A DNA stretch of 44,880 nucleotides from CAINVV01 sp031432175. Its GTDB lineage: Bacteria; Bacteroidota; Bacteroidia; Bacteroidales; Prolixibacteraceae. Location of the stretch: positions 1 to 44,880 of the forward strand of contig CAYHQN010000016.1 in assembly GCA_964358545.1 (NCBI GenBank), in the 5' to 3' direction. This document shows, one piece after another, positions 7,097-15,934 of the stretch (position 1 is the first letter of the stretch; each line of letters begins with the position of its first letter). The notes beneath the pieces are model-generated. The model worked only from the letters and a program-made list of their open reading frames with translations. It ran no database searches and had not been told where the DNA came from. The translations under genes and the position numbers were made by a program.

Positions 7097-8647
7097 TCAG
7101 TTGCGGCTTCGCCCCGTATCCTGGTACTTTTTGAGAATATCGCTCAGTTCCTTCACCTTTTCAGGAAACTGCAACCAGACGTTTTTGGTTTCGGCGATAT
7201 CGTCCTTCAGATTGTACAGCTGACCGACTGCTTCCCCTGGTTTTGGCTGCACCAGTTCAGGTTTGGAAAAGCCGCCGGATCCCAATCCCAGGATCAGTTT
7301 CCAGTCTCCCTTGCGGACGACAAAGTAACCTCTTGAAGAGTGCTGGATCAGCGCTTCAGGCCCTACATATTCCCGGTTTTTTCCAAGCATCAGGGGCAGG
7401 ATGCTGAAGCTGTCCTCTCCTTCATTTACAGCCAACTTCTTGCCGGTTATATCTGAGCAGGTTGCCAGCAGACCGGTTAAATTGATGGTCTCATCGCAAA
7501 TGCCGGCGGCCTTGATTTTCGCGGGCCACCTCACAATAAACGGGATCCTGTGTCCTCCCTCATATGCATCGGCTTTCATTCCCCGGTAGATGTAAGCCGC
7601 GCGGTGGTCAAACCTGTCAATAAATTCCGTATGCCAGAACGGCCCATTGTCGCTGGTAAAGATTACAAGGGTGTTTTCGTCGTTTCCAGTTTCGCTGAGA
7701 GCCTGCAATACCTTGCCCACTTCCGCATCCACCATGTTCACGAAATCACCGTATTCTCCTGCCTGCGAACTCCCCCGAAATGTTTTGGAGGGAAGCCATG
7801 GTGTGTGGGGCGAAGGGAAAGGAAGGTAGAGGAAAAATGGTTTTTTGGAAGATGATTGCTTTTTGATAAAGGAGATTGCCTTCTCCGAAAATGTTGGTGT
7901 TACCTGTTCAAATTCAAACCCCTTTGCCATCAACCCGGCCCTCCAGAAGGCGCCGGTTGTGCCGTTGGCCGGATTGCTGCCAGGAGTCTTTTCTGTCAAC
8001 GGAGAGGATAATTTGTCATTTTCGAGGAAACAATAAGGGGGCATATCAAGCGAGGCAGGAAGGATGAATGAATAATTAAAACCATGTTCCAGAGGCCCGT
8101 CTGTTGGCGGAACCGAAAAATCAAGGTTGGCCGGATCGACGGTTTCGATGATGGCGGAATTCTCGTCGACTGGCTTTTTAGGCTCACTAGCTTTGCTTCC
8201 CTGATTCCGGACCCAGTCGAGTCCGAGATGCCATTTCCCGACGATAGCCGTCGTATAGCCATTGCTTTTCAGGAAGGAGGCAACAGTTGTCCTGTCATGA
8301 TCAATCAACGGCCGGCTATATCCATTCAGGACACCCGATTTCAGGGGGGTTCTCCAACTGTAGCGCCCTGTCAGGATGCCATACCTGGATGGAGTGCAGA
8401 CCGCTGAGGTGGAGTGGGCATCCGTGAAACGAATACCCTGGGAGGCAAGACGGTCAAGGTTGGGTGTGCTGGTCTTGGCTTGTGGATTGTAGGCCGTCAC
8501 ATCTCCGTAACCCAGATCATCGGTCAGGATGTAAACGATGTTAGGCAGCCTGTTTTCATGTTTGGGCTGCTTGTCATTTTTGCCTAAGCCATAAGCAAGA
8601 ACAGGAGCCGAAAACATCAGCAAAAGATAGGGATTTGGAGTCTTCAT
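7097..8647 (-). CDS. Type I (S1) sulfatase, exported
   Basis: The 516-residue protein carries an N-terminal signal and a full S1 sulfatase core: ILTDDLGYGD (metal-binding Asp pair, 43-44), the signature AVCTPSRYGILTGR with Cys84 as the residue converted to formylglycine, KWHLG, and the later FTSDNGPFW metal site. Cys-type sulfatases need an anaerobic maturase (anSME), which is not in this window. The protein removes sulfate esters from a glycan; the substrate is not evident. It lies 36 bp upstream of the GH92 gene and 30 bp downstream of a deleted gene, inside the minus-strand enzyme series. Length and motifs are normal. Confidence 0.92.
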   Translation of the reverse strand: MKTPNPYLLLMFSAPVLAYGLGKNDKQPKHENRLPNIVYILTDDLGYGDVTAYNPQAKTSTPNLDRLASQGIRFTDAHSTSAVCTPSRYGILTGRYSWRTPLKSGVLNGYSRPLIDHDRTTVASFLKSNGYTTAIVGKWHLGLDWVRNQGSKASEPKKPVDENSAIIETVDPANLDFSVPPTDGPLEHGFNYSFILPASLDMPPYCFLENDKLSSPLTEKTPGSNPANGTTGAFWRAGLMAKGFEFEQVTPTFSEKAISFIKKQSSSKKPFFLYLPFPSPHTPWLPSKTFRGSSQAGEYGDFVNMVDAEVGKVLQALSETGNDENTLVIFTSDNGPFWHTEFIDRFDHRAAYIYRGMKADAYEGGHRIPFIVRWPAKIKAAGICDETINLTGLLATCSDITGKKLAVNEGEDSFSILPLMLGKNREYVGPEALIQHSSRGYFVVRKGDWKLILGLGSGGFSKPELVQPKPGEAVGQLYNLKDDIAETKNVWLQFPEKVKELSDILKKYQDTGRSRN

Positions 8648-8677
8648 TAGTTTGAATTAATGCCCTGCCGGGCAAAA

Positions 8678-9142
8678 TTAATTTAGTTTGTTAATTAATA
8701 ATTGATTCGTTTTTGTTTGATCGGCAATTGTTATCTGGTATATATTGTTTTGTTTCTCAACGAAGCGCTCCGTCGAATCTTCCGGTAATGGATTCGGCGT
8801 CTGAACCTGTGCCCGGTATCCGATTTTAATATTCCGTTTGTGAGTTTGTTTAACAATTTGTTCAAGGACAGGATGCATTTTTTCCACATTCCCGAAACTG
8901 GGCCCGTTGCGTGCGTCCAGGAAGATAAAATCGAATGGACTCTTATTGATCATGTTTTTGAGGAAAGGAATATACTTCCCGTTTTCGAGTATTTCGGGAG
9001 TTAAAAACCAATAGGCTATCTGAGGATAGTTCGAATTTTCAAATTCGGGAATGTATTCAACCTTTGTATTTGGTTGTGAGAATACAAGGGAAGGAATGGA
9101 AATAAACAGAAATAAGATAGAAATAGGGTAGAAATATTTCAC
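8678..9142 (-). pseudogene. Internally deleted member of an unnamed glycosidase-like family (family X), in frame
   Basis: The reading frame codes for 154 residues from a GTG start. Residues 28-110 (YIPEFENSNYPQIAYWFLTP onward, with MHPVLEQIVKQTHKR) align with the N-terminus of the 327-residue protein at 17846-18829. Residues 127-153 (RFVEKQNNIYQITIADQ, LLINKL) align with the last 28 residues of that same protein. About 170 residues between them are missing, and the junction lies at about 8760-8810. What remains is a signal peptide, two strands of a probable barrel and the final strands of a C-terminal domain, which is very unlikely to fold as an enzyme. The gene keeps close spacing to both neighbours: 30 bp to the sulfatase start and 6 bp to the next gene. 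Confidence 0.75.
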
Positions 9143-9148
9143 CGTTAT

Positions 9149-9599
9149 TTATTGTTGGGTAGTTGGTTTATTTGAATCAATGGATGGCAGATTAATCTTT
9201 TTATCAACTTTATAATCCCCTTCTATCAAAGGCCATTTGTCAAAATCCCGGACAAGAGTTTGTCCATCGACAGTTGTAATCACCCATTTGTTTTTAGGTG
9301 CCAGAACATAGTATTCAATTTTTTGTCCTTCCGTAAATTTGAATTCATGATTTAAATTTTGTTCAGCCGGATTTGCTGTCAAAATGGCATTCAGTAATTT
9401 TTCGGGCTGACTGCCTTCAAATATAAGCATAATTCCCAGTTTTTCCGTGGAATAAACAGCCACTGTAAGACTGTCTTTCAACGGGTAAAGCTTCCGTCCA
9501 TGTCTTGGCCGGGTTTTTGTGCCAGAGTTCCAGATTGCTGGTTTGTGCGACTGTATTCAGCGCACAGAAAATAATTGCGATAAAATTTAATACTCTCAT
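9149..9599 (-). pseudogene. GH95-like 5' end fused out of frame to an unrelated 3' end
   Basis: The start (ATG at 9599) gives a signal peptide and LELWHKNPAKTWTEALPV, the characteristic N-terminus of GH95 alpha-L-fucosidases or galactosidases (normally about 800 residues). After roughly 40 codons the frame changes. The original frame ends at YSGCLFHGKTGNYAYI, while another frame is open from about 9490 to 9149 (DSLTVAVYSTEKLGIMLIF to LPSIDSNKPTTQQ). I cannot place this second part, and it does not look like the usual GH95 C-terminus. The junction is near 9475-9490. So almost all of a GH95 gene has been lost, possibly with the 5' part of another gene. Confidence 0.7.
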
Positions 9600-9601
9600 A
9601 T

Positions 9602-10336
9602 TTAATTATTTAGTATATATTTTCCCATAACAGGTTTTCCAATTTCAACCCCGTCAACATTGAAAAGAAAATGCTCAGGCAAAGGCACCGGATTGTAATA
9701 TTCCAGCCTTTTTTTATTGTTCAGGTCGGCTTTTACCCCGAGGTTTCCGGAAGGCGTCTTTACGATGGCCTCAATCACATCATCCTTATAATTCACAGAA
9801 ACGGGTGCTTTGAGTACAGTCTGTCGGAACTTCTGAAAGTCGGCATCACTTTTAATGCCTTCCTGCAATTTCCACCACATGGCTATTCCGGCTTTCCATG
9901 CAGTATGCAATATTCAGCATTTCAGGAATATTGGGGCTACTCAGATAAATGACAAAGGGTTTGTCGTCCGGGCTGTATGCCTGGTTGGAGGAGGCGATGG
10001 AGACCTTTTCCCCGGCAAAATCACAGGCATATGTATTTGTCAGACTGTCCCAGCGCTGAACGATAAACCTGTTCGTTTTGTTCATCAGCTCTTTTTGCTG
10101 CTGAGTCAGTCCAAGTTCTTTGAGTGCCGAAAAACAGATCTGGTGGAACAGGTGGTTGTTGTTGTTCGTTCGTCCCAGGAGGGGGTTCATGTATTTCTCT
10201 TCCAGAAGGTCGCGGCCAAATACACGGTTGTAGTCGCGGCTGTGGGCACCACCCAGGAAACCACCAAGTACGTTGTAATGGGAGCAGAGATCATTCAGAA
10301 AAAACAGCAAGAAACAGTAATCAGGTTTTTTCTCAT
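9602..10336 (-). pseudogene. Remnant of an exported enzyme of unknown family, two deletion junctions
   Basis: The ATG at 10336 begins a signal peptide (MRKNLITVSCCFF) that runs into TGA at 10297-10295. From about 10300 another frame is open: LNDLCSHYNVLGGFLGGAHSRDYN and on to IPEMLNIAYC, about 130 residues. A second frame change near 9895-9908 leads to HTAWKAGIAMWWKLQEGIKS and ends in GKPVMGKYILNN at 9602. Three blocks (signal, middle, C-terminus) thus stand in three frames, as expected after two internal deletions. The GGAHSRDYNRVFGRDLL block resembles conserved uncharacterized proteins with an all-helical toroid, but I cannot name the family. It sits 2 bp from the GH95 remnant and 15 bp from the gene upstream. 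Confidence 0.7.
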
Positions 10337-10351
10337 TTCCGTATACTTTAT

Positions 10352-12088
10352 TTATTCAATCGTAAATTCAAATTCACAAGGCGCATAATTGGTGAAGTAG
10401 AGGCAATCTGCCTGCAATTTCGGGAGGGCACCTCTCAATTGTGTCCACTTGTGCTTGCAAATGCCAGGACCAACTTTGATGGTATCATTGCCCTTCATGT
10501 AGGTTGCATATTCACCGTTTCTTACCAGGAAGGTATTGTTGATACCCTGTTTGGTATCCACATTGGTTATTTTACCTCCTGAACGAAATCCCAACTCCAG
10601 GGTAACCGGTAAATTTTTCGGACCATCCATGGATATTTTTATTCTTGCCTTCCCGTTGGTTTCATTGATATATATTTTGGTTTTAAGTGTTTGAACTTCC
10701 GACCGTGCTCTCTCGGTTCGGGGAACTTTCCCCCATGCTTCACCTTCTGCCGGTATTTTCTCTTTGGGAAGTGGTTGGTAGTAAGGTCCTTCTATGGTTG
10801 AAGAGAGGATGTAGGTATCTCCGTCTTTTTCGAGCTTCTGACTCTGAAACTGGCCCTTGCCAAAAAAGGAGGAGGAAAGCCGGACGGCTTCCAGTGCCGC
10901 TTCACCCTTGAAGAAAGTAAAAAAGGTTGTGTTGTTGGTTATGACCGACATGTCTGTCTTGTCCTGCCTGATCCTTGTCATATCGGAATATTTGAAGTCC
11001 TTGTGATAGCTGGTTGGTATGGGAATCGGATCGGGTAATTTCTGCATGGTTGAAGCATCTTCAAGGAAATAGGGCAGCATATAAAGCAGATCGGCCAAAG
11101 GAACCGTTTCTTCGATGTAGCGGACCATTCCCGCGAACCGGCTGTCCTTGTCGTGTAGCGCCATGTAGTTGTAAGCCAGATAGTATCCTGCCATATTGCT
11201 TACGTGGTATTTATCCTGCCTGTTGGATGATTCCGTGGCTATTTCGCCGTTGGAATGGACAAAATAGAAAGTCAGGTTCAGATTCTTCCTTACATCTTCG
11301 TAAAGATAATCAAGGTTCATTCTTTTTGCCATTTCGATCAGGCTCCTGTTGGTCACGGGAGTATATCCGGAGGTACTCCGCTCGTTGTACTGGCCATCTG
11401 GATCAATGTCCACTTTTTCGGCCAGCCACTGTTCAACCCTGGCCCGATAGGCTGTATCAGGGGAAAAAGTATTAATCCAGGCCAATGCGCCTGAAACCAC
11501 CCAGCGGTGATTGGGTGTGTGGATACCTCCGACTGAAAGCGCTCTCCCCGCATTGAGAAAGTATTTTTTCATGGTTGAAGGTAACTCTCCGTAATTGAGC
11601 TTGTTGTTTTTCAGCATGATTGAATACGCCAGTCCAAGCGGATAGATGGTGAATCCAAGATCGGGAGTTGAATGAAAATTAGTCGATATCAGATCGATGG
11701 TACCATCCTCGTGTTGCAGGTTCAGCAATCCCTGCGCAGCAAGTGTCAATCGCTGAAGGATCTCTTTCGATTTGTAATATTTTGAATCTGGCGAAACATA
11801 GCTGCACATCAGGTTTTGAATAAAATGTGCCGTTCCAATGGGTGAAACCACACTGTCCCCGTCAAATACCGCACCGTAATACTGGTTGTCTTTTGCAATC
11901 CATTGATTATTCAGAGCGCCTTGAATACCGTTGTCGTTCAGTTTGACCAGTTCAGAAAGCAGTTCCTTTTTGTTGTAGGGAGTCCCTATTGCGAAAGCAT
12001 TGGTCAGGCAAAATACCAATATCAGGCAAAAACCAATGTGAAACATTGACGTTTTGCTGTTCATTCTGTTCTTTAAAGTTCTCATCAT
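10352..12088 (-). CDS. Exported protein of unknown function, probable (alpha/alpha) toroid plus beta-sandwich (heparinase- or lyase-like layout)
   Basis: The 578-residue protein has a signal peptide (MFHIGFCLILVFCLTNAFA). Residues about 45-360 look all-helical, with repeated aromatic patterns (LLNLQHEDGTIDLIST, TPNHRWVVSGALAWINTF, DGQYNERSTSGYTPVTNRS). The C-terminal 200 residues are beta-rich (ALEAVRLSSSFFGKG, GPYYQPL, LELGFRSGG). The layout resembles heparinase II/III-type lyases and related toroidal enzymes. HTPNHRWV and the DGQYNERS loop are plausible active-site elements, but I recognise no named family. Its place in the enzyme series points to action on the same glycan. No deletion is evident. 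The ATG at 12088 was kept; 12064 would also retain the signal peptide. Confidence 0.65.
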   Translation of the reverse strand: MMRTLKNRMNSKTSMFHIGFCLILVFCLTNAFAIGTPYNKKELLSELVKLNDNGIQGALNNQWIAKDNQYYGAVFDGDSVVSPIGTAHFIQNLMCSYVSPDSKYYKSKEILQRLTLAAQGLLNLQHEDGTIDLISTNFHSTPDLGFTIYPLGLAYSIMLKNNKLNYGELPSTMKKYFLNAGRALSVGGIHTPNHRWVVSGALAWINTFSPDTAYRARVEQWLAEKVDIDPDGQYNERSTSGYTPVTNRSLIEMAKRMNLDYLYEDVRKNLNLTFYFVHSNGEIATESSNRQDKYHVSNMAGYYLAYNYMALHDKDSRFAGMVRYIEETVPLADLLYMLPYFLEDASTMQKLPDPIPIPTSYHKDFKYSDMTRIRQDKTDMSVITNNTTFFTFFKGEAALEAVRLSSSFFGKGQFQSQKLEKDGDTYILSSTIEGPYYQPLPKEKIPAEGEAWGKVPRTERARSEVQTLKTKIYINETNGKARIKISMDGPKNLPVTLELGFRSGGKITNVDTKQGINNTFLVRNGEYATYMKGNDTIKVGPGICKHKWTQLRGALPKLQADCLYFTNYAPCEFEFTIE

Positions 12089-12142
12089 GCGACGATTAAA
12101 CTGTGATTTATAGTAAAGAAAATTAGCGAAATCCCCCTTGAG

Positions 12143-12177
12143 CCTTTGTGGTTAGGTTTTAAAATTTACCACAAAGG
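12143..12177. repeat. Inverted repeat of the ACCACAAAGG family
   Basis: The arms cctttgtggt (12143-12152) and accacaaagg (12168-12177) are perfect 10-bp complements around a 15-bp A/T-rich loop, in the 138-bp gap between the GH105 gene and the 578-residue gene. It may act as a transcript-stabilizing or attenuating hairpin. Sequence style matches the repeats near 13.45 and 30.5 kb. Confidence 0.6.
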
Positions 12178-12226
12178 ACTAGAAATAAAACCCAGAGGGT
12201 ACACAAAGTAAAACGCTGAAATTTAA

Positions 12227-13381
12227 TTATTTAATATTCTTGACTGTATTATAAAATTTTTCATATTCGAGGTAGAACATGATGTAGGAGCCGATGGCAT
12301 AGTTCACCCCCTCTTTGGTCTTTCTTCCAAAATAGTATGCCTTGTCGCCGATACAAGTTCCTTCGCAAACCCTTGTAGGGATCAGGTATTTACCATCACT
12401 TCTGGTGGCATTTTTCTGAAGTCCGGCATAGGCTTTTTCGATTACAGGAAGAAAGGTCTTTTGCTTCAGAACCTTTTTTTCCAGTCCGATTGTTATTCCG
12501 TAGGCAAACATGGCGGAGCAGGAACTTTCGATGAAATTGGCAGGATCGTTGGGGTAGATTGGCAACTGGAACCAGAGACCTGATTTCTTATCCTGCAATT
12601 TTGGCAGATTTTTGGTGATTTCCTTTAATTCAGTGGCAAATACCCTGAAATACAATGATTTTGGAGGAACCGTATTCAGGGCATCTGCAAGAGCCATCAC
12701 CACCCAGCCGTTTCCGCGTCCCCAGAATTCAATACTCGTGCGCTGACTGGTCATCCGTGCCCATCCAAACTGGCAGCAACGATCTTTGTAATCGTCGTTG
12801 TCATCGTCATATCCGTGTACCCAGAGTCCCCATTTTTTGTCGGCCAGCTTTTCTTTGTGAATAAAATACTGCTTCTGAAACTCTTTGATGTATTTCTCAT
12901 CACCTGTGTACCTGTACATTTCCAGCAGGAACATGCTGATCATGTAGATGGTGTCATCCCACATCTCGACAGTTTCGGTGCGGTGTGAGACTCCGCCTGC
13001 TTTGGTGCGCGGTGTTGTCAGATAGTCTGCAAAAATCTTGCTGGCCTTCTCCACATACCTTGGATCGCCTGTTATTTTTGCCAGAAAGGCCATTCCATGC
13101 CCCGAAGCCACCGCGTTGGGATGCATGCCGTTTGCATCATTCAGGGTAAGATCCATGGCTGTCCGGATGTAATCCAGATAGACCTTTTTTTCTGCCTCCG
13201 GTTTCGAATTATAAAGGTGGACCATGGAATTGAGCATGGTAGCCTGACCCCAGTCCCACTTGTATTGGGAGGACGGCATGAAAACTTCACGACCGTAAAC
13301 ATCCAGGGAATCGATACGGGTTTGGGCAAATATGTTTCCCGTTAACAGTAACAGGCATAGTAGAACAAGTAGTTTTTTCAT
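12227..13381 (-). CDS. GH105 (GH88-like) unsaturated rhamnogalacturonyl/glucuronyl hydrolase
   Basis: Enzymes of this family hydrate the 4,5-double bond of unsaturated uronic acid oligosaccharides made by polysaccharide lyases, as in YteR. The 384-residue protein starts with a signal peptide (MKKLLVLLCLLLLTGNIFAQ) and keeps the (alpha/alpha)6 barrel motifs KWDWGQATML, ETVEMWDDTIYM (catalytic Asp candidate), EFWGRGNGWVVMALAD and ESSCSAMFAYG. The ATG at 13381 is chosen over a TTG two codons upstream. It lies between two inverted repeats inside the locus. It implies a uronate-containing substrate cut by a lyase encoded elsewhere, since no certain lyase is in the window. Confidence 0.9.
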   Translation of the reverse strand: MKKLLVLLCLLLLTGNIFAQTRIDSLDVYGREVFMPSSQYKWDWGQATMLNSMVHLYNSKPEAEKKVYLDYIRTAMDLTLNDANGMHPNAVASGHGMAFLAKITGDPRYVEKASKIFADYLTTPRTKAGGVSHRTETVEMWDDTIYMISMFLLEMYRYTGDEKYIKEFQKQYFIHKEKLADKKWGLWVHGYDDDNDDYKDRCCQFGWARMTSQRTSIEFWGRGNGWVVMALADALNTVPPKSLYFRVFATELKEITKNLPKLQDKKSGLWFQLPIYPNDPANFIESSCSAMFAYGITIGLEKKVLKQKTFLPVIEKAYAGLQKNATRSDGKYLIPTRVCEGTCIGDKAYYFGRKTKEGVNYAIGSYIMFYLEYEKFYNTVKNIK

Positions 13382-13423
13382 ATTCAATCTATTGGTTATT
13401 GAGTTTAGTCAGATTTTTTTCCT

Positions 13424-13510
13424 GCCACTAAGTCACGAAGGCACTAAGGCTTCACGAAGAACTAGCATGCTGATATTTTAATCTTTGCGACACCTTAGTG
13501 TCTTAGTGGC
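13424..13510. repeat. Long imperfect palindrome of the GCCACTAAG/CTTAGTGGC family
   Basis: gccactaag (13424) at the left and cttagtggc (13502-13510) at the right frame an 87-bp imperfect palindrome. Its arms also contain gcactaagg/ccttagtg and cgaag/cttcg. This belongs to a common class of Bacteroidota intergenic repeats. The stop codon of the GH27 gene (13478-13480) lies inside its right arm. Confidence 0.65.
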
Positions 13511-15538
13511 ATTCTTTGTATTTGTATTTTTGAAAATGGACTGATCCATCCTTATCATAACCACCCCATGATGCCGTATTTCTGTTTTGAAGGAACCTTC
13601 AAATCCTCCCAAGTCCTTTTGTCTCCAGAGATCCCTGATCTTGTATTTCTCATTCAACCCAACTTTGGCCAAATCAAACACAAACTGTTTCGCCGGTTCA
13701 TTGCCCCAGTGAAAGTAGGATTGCGGCGTCTTTCCAAAATTGGCAATATTGAATAAGCCAACTGCATAAGAACCGTCTTCCAGGGGTTTCACCCAGATTT
13801 GCACGCCATCTTCATCCGCCACCAGTCTTGCAGGTTTTCCCAGCGGATCCTGATTTACCGCGATCACCTCGTCATTGGTAAGCAGATTCAGGGTAAACGG
13901 ATCGAGTTGCTCGATGGGGCAGCCAATGATCAAAGGTGCTGCCAGCAGACTGAACAGGCTGACATGGCTGTATTGCTCGTCGGGAGTCAGCCGTGTGGGG
14001 TGCAGGTCGGTACCCGTTGTTACATTGCCCAAAATGAGCATATCGGGATCGTTCCAGTGCCCGGGTCCGGCAAACGGTGCCCATTTGTCGATGGTGAATG
14101 CCGAAATATACAGGCTTAACCAGCTATCGCGGATGTCAGGACCGGTGCGCCAGGCATTGGATACCCTGGCCCAGTCTTTTGCAAGTGCAAAGGGCGCTGA
14201 ATTGGAGAGGCTGAAAAGAATATCCCTTTCCGACTGTTTCAGGGCATCCGACATCCGCTCCGCGGAATTCAAATCAATGCGCCAGTCGTATTTCAGGTAA
14301 TCGACACCCCATTCGGCCATTTGAAGGGCATCCTCATTTTCAAACCTGTATTTGCCGATATGCCTGTAAGCCCGTTTGTTGTTTTTGATGGAACCTGGAT
14401 ACTCCCCCTTTTCGAAATCAGAAGATGCACCGGCATATCCGGCGTAGGTTGAAATCCAGGGGGTCGAATAAATGCCCAGTTTTAATCCCATGGCATGAAT
14501 GTTGTCAATCATTTCCTTAAACTTTGGGAATTTCTCATTGGGCTGAAGGCCGTTGAACTTGCCGCCCCGCTGACCTTCCCAGGTATCGTCGATGTTGATG
14601 TAGGTCCAGCCATGATTGCTAAGCCCCATCTTCACCATGGCATTGGCAGATGCAAGAACTTTTTCGCCATCTATGTTCCTTGCCCAGGAGTTCCAGCCAT
14701 TCCATCCAATGGGAGGTGTAAGGGCAATAGTGTCGCCAATTTTGATTGTCAGTTTTTTATCAGCTTCGCCTAGTTCGTTTCTGGCTTTCAGAGCGGTTAT
14801 ATATGTGCCTCTTTGAATAACTTTTCCTGAAATAATTCCTGTTTGGGGATCCAAAGAAAGACCTTCCGGAAGGTTTTCGGCAGAAAAGGCCATAGGCCGT
14901 TGACCGGTTGCTGCAATAGTGTACAAGAACGGATTACCCGGGGTAGCTCCGAATACCCCGGCGGAATTGATACGGGGATTCTTTCCGGACTCCGGGGTAA
15001 GTATGTATTTCTCGTCCGTATTGGGTATCTGTTTGGGTGACTGATCTCCATACATGACAAGTTGCGCATTGGCCCAGTACCCTGAAGTCCTGAAATGGTC
15101 TTCCTCATCACCTGTTACCAACAGTCCCAGACGCCGGATTCCTTTCAGGTTAACGCTGACTTTTTCCGGCAAATCACCAGAAATTATTTTTTTACTTTCG
15201 AAAAGAACCTTCTTGTCACCCACCAAATGAAATTTAACGGGTACGGATTTGCTCCCTTTGTCATCAACACCGACGACCGCTGAAAATTGTACGGCATTTC
15301 CATCCAGGAAGAATGACATCACACTGGTGGTTTGCACCCGGATACCTCTTTCCAATCTTGTTTTACCGATCAGGATTGAATCTGCCATGCCTGGTTTGAT
15401 GGGCACAACCGAAGCGATTCCTTCAGAGAAGGTTTGTATCTTCAGATCGTCCAGCCAGAGAGGATTGTTCTGACCGTGGCAGAAACCTGTGGTTAGCCAA
15501 ACAAATAAAAAAGTAAGTATTCTCCTTGATTTAGTCAT
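13478..15538 (-). CDS. GH27 alpha-galactosidase-like enzyme with NPCBM and Ig-like domains
   Basis: GH27 enzymes hydrolyse terminal alpha-galactosides, and some act on beta-L-arabinopyranosides. The 686-residue protein has a signal peptide (1-22), an NPCBM-like domain (about 25-165), a putative Ig module (about 180-268, GLSLDPQTGIISG) and the GH27 barrel from GWNGWNSWA (278). It keeps INIDDTW (315-321), nucleophile Asp418 in YLKYDW, acid/base Asp468 in WRTGPDIRDSW and GHWNDPDML. The ATG overlaps the end of the preceding remnant by 8 bp. The last residues after VVMIRMDQS (ATKTLRCRKD) are encoded by an inverted repeat, so the C-terminus appears to be extended by repeat sequence. Confidence 0.92.
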   Translation of the reverse strand: MTKSRRILTFLFVWLTTGFCHGQNNPLWLDDLKIQTFSEGIASVVPIKPGMADSILIGKTRLERGIRVQTTSVMSFFLDGNAVQFSAVVGVDDKGSKSVPVKFHLVGDKKVLFESKKIISGDLPEKVSVNLKGIRRLGLLVTGDEEDHFRTSGYWANAQLVMYGDQSPKQIPNTDEKYILTPESGKNPRINSAGVFGATPGNPFLYTIAATGQRPMAFSAENLPEGLSLDPQTGIISGKVIQRGTYITALKARNELGEADKKLTIKIGDTIALTPPIGWNGWNSWARNIDGEKVLASANAMVKMGLSNHGWTYINIDDTWEGQRGGKFNGLQPNEKFPKFKEMIDNIHAMGLKLGIYSTPWISTYAGYAGASSDFEKGEYPGSIKNNKRAYRHIGKYRFENEDALQMAEWGVDYLKYDWRIDLNSAERMSDALKQSERDILFSLSNSAPFALAKDWARVSNAWRTGPDIRDSWLSLYISAFTIDKWAPFAGPGHWNDPDMLILGNVTTGTDLHPTRLTPDEQYSHVSLFSLLAAPLIIGCPIEQLDPFTLNLLTNDEVIAVNQDPLGKPARLVADEDGVQIWVKPLEDGSYAVGLFNIANFGKTPQSYFHWGNEPAKQFVFDLAKVGLNEKYKIRDLWRQKDLGGFEGSFKTEIRHHGVVMIRMDQSIFKNTNTKNATKTLRCRKD

Positions 15539-15934
15539 TTTGAGAAAGTTTTATGGTCTTTGACGGATCTGCAACAGTAGCCTTTACTATGTCGTTTACA
15601 ATGGTGATGAAAACATCCGCTTCACTTGATACATGAAGGATTTCCTTGCCATTTTTGCGCATGGAAGAAAATGCGGTTGCAGCCAGTTTTTGCAGATTTC
15701 CTTTCTGGTCAATCCGTATGGCCATAATCCCTTTTTGATGTTCCACCAGCTTACACCTGTCTGCCATACTTCATCCCGATCCAGATTGTTGTGGAACGTG
15801 TCGTGCAGGCCGATAAAGGCATCCTTTCCATACATTTTTTTATCTAAATCATAGACTGCGGCCTCAATTCCCAGGGTAGCCGTTCTCAAAAGACTCATGT
15901 ACTCGTTGATCGCTTTCATGCGTACTTCCGGTTG
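15531..15934 (-). pseudogene. Remnant of a family X glycosidase-like gene (middle and C-terminus, frameshifted)
   Basis: Two frames together read as one broken protein. The first, QPEVRMKAINEYMSLLRTA through DAFIGLHDTFHNN to EVWQTGVSWWNIKKG, looks like part of a TIM barrel. It then shifts at an AAAAAGGG run (15726-15737) into KGIMAIRIDQKGNLQKLAA through SMRKNGKEIL to the stop at 15531. The second part aligns with the C-terminus of the protein at 17846-18829 (KGLAVIAADKNSGLKKF, ELSRNGKVILSF). A deletion therefore joined a barrel segment to the C-terminal domain. The 5' end of the gene is also lost, replaced by the start of a GH92 gene. The stop still overlaps the GH27 start. Confidence 0.7.

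Noticed and set aside
9149..10336. Programmed ribosomal frameshifting to join the broken frames
   Set aside because: The parts on each side of the frame changes are not contiguous pieces of a domain, large expected segments are missing, and no slippery heptamer with pseudoknot is evident. Deletion explains it better.
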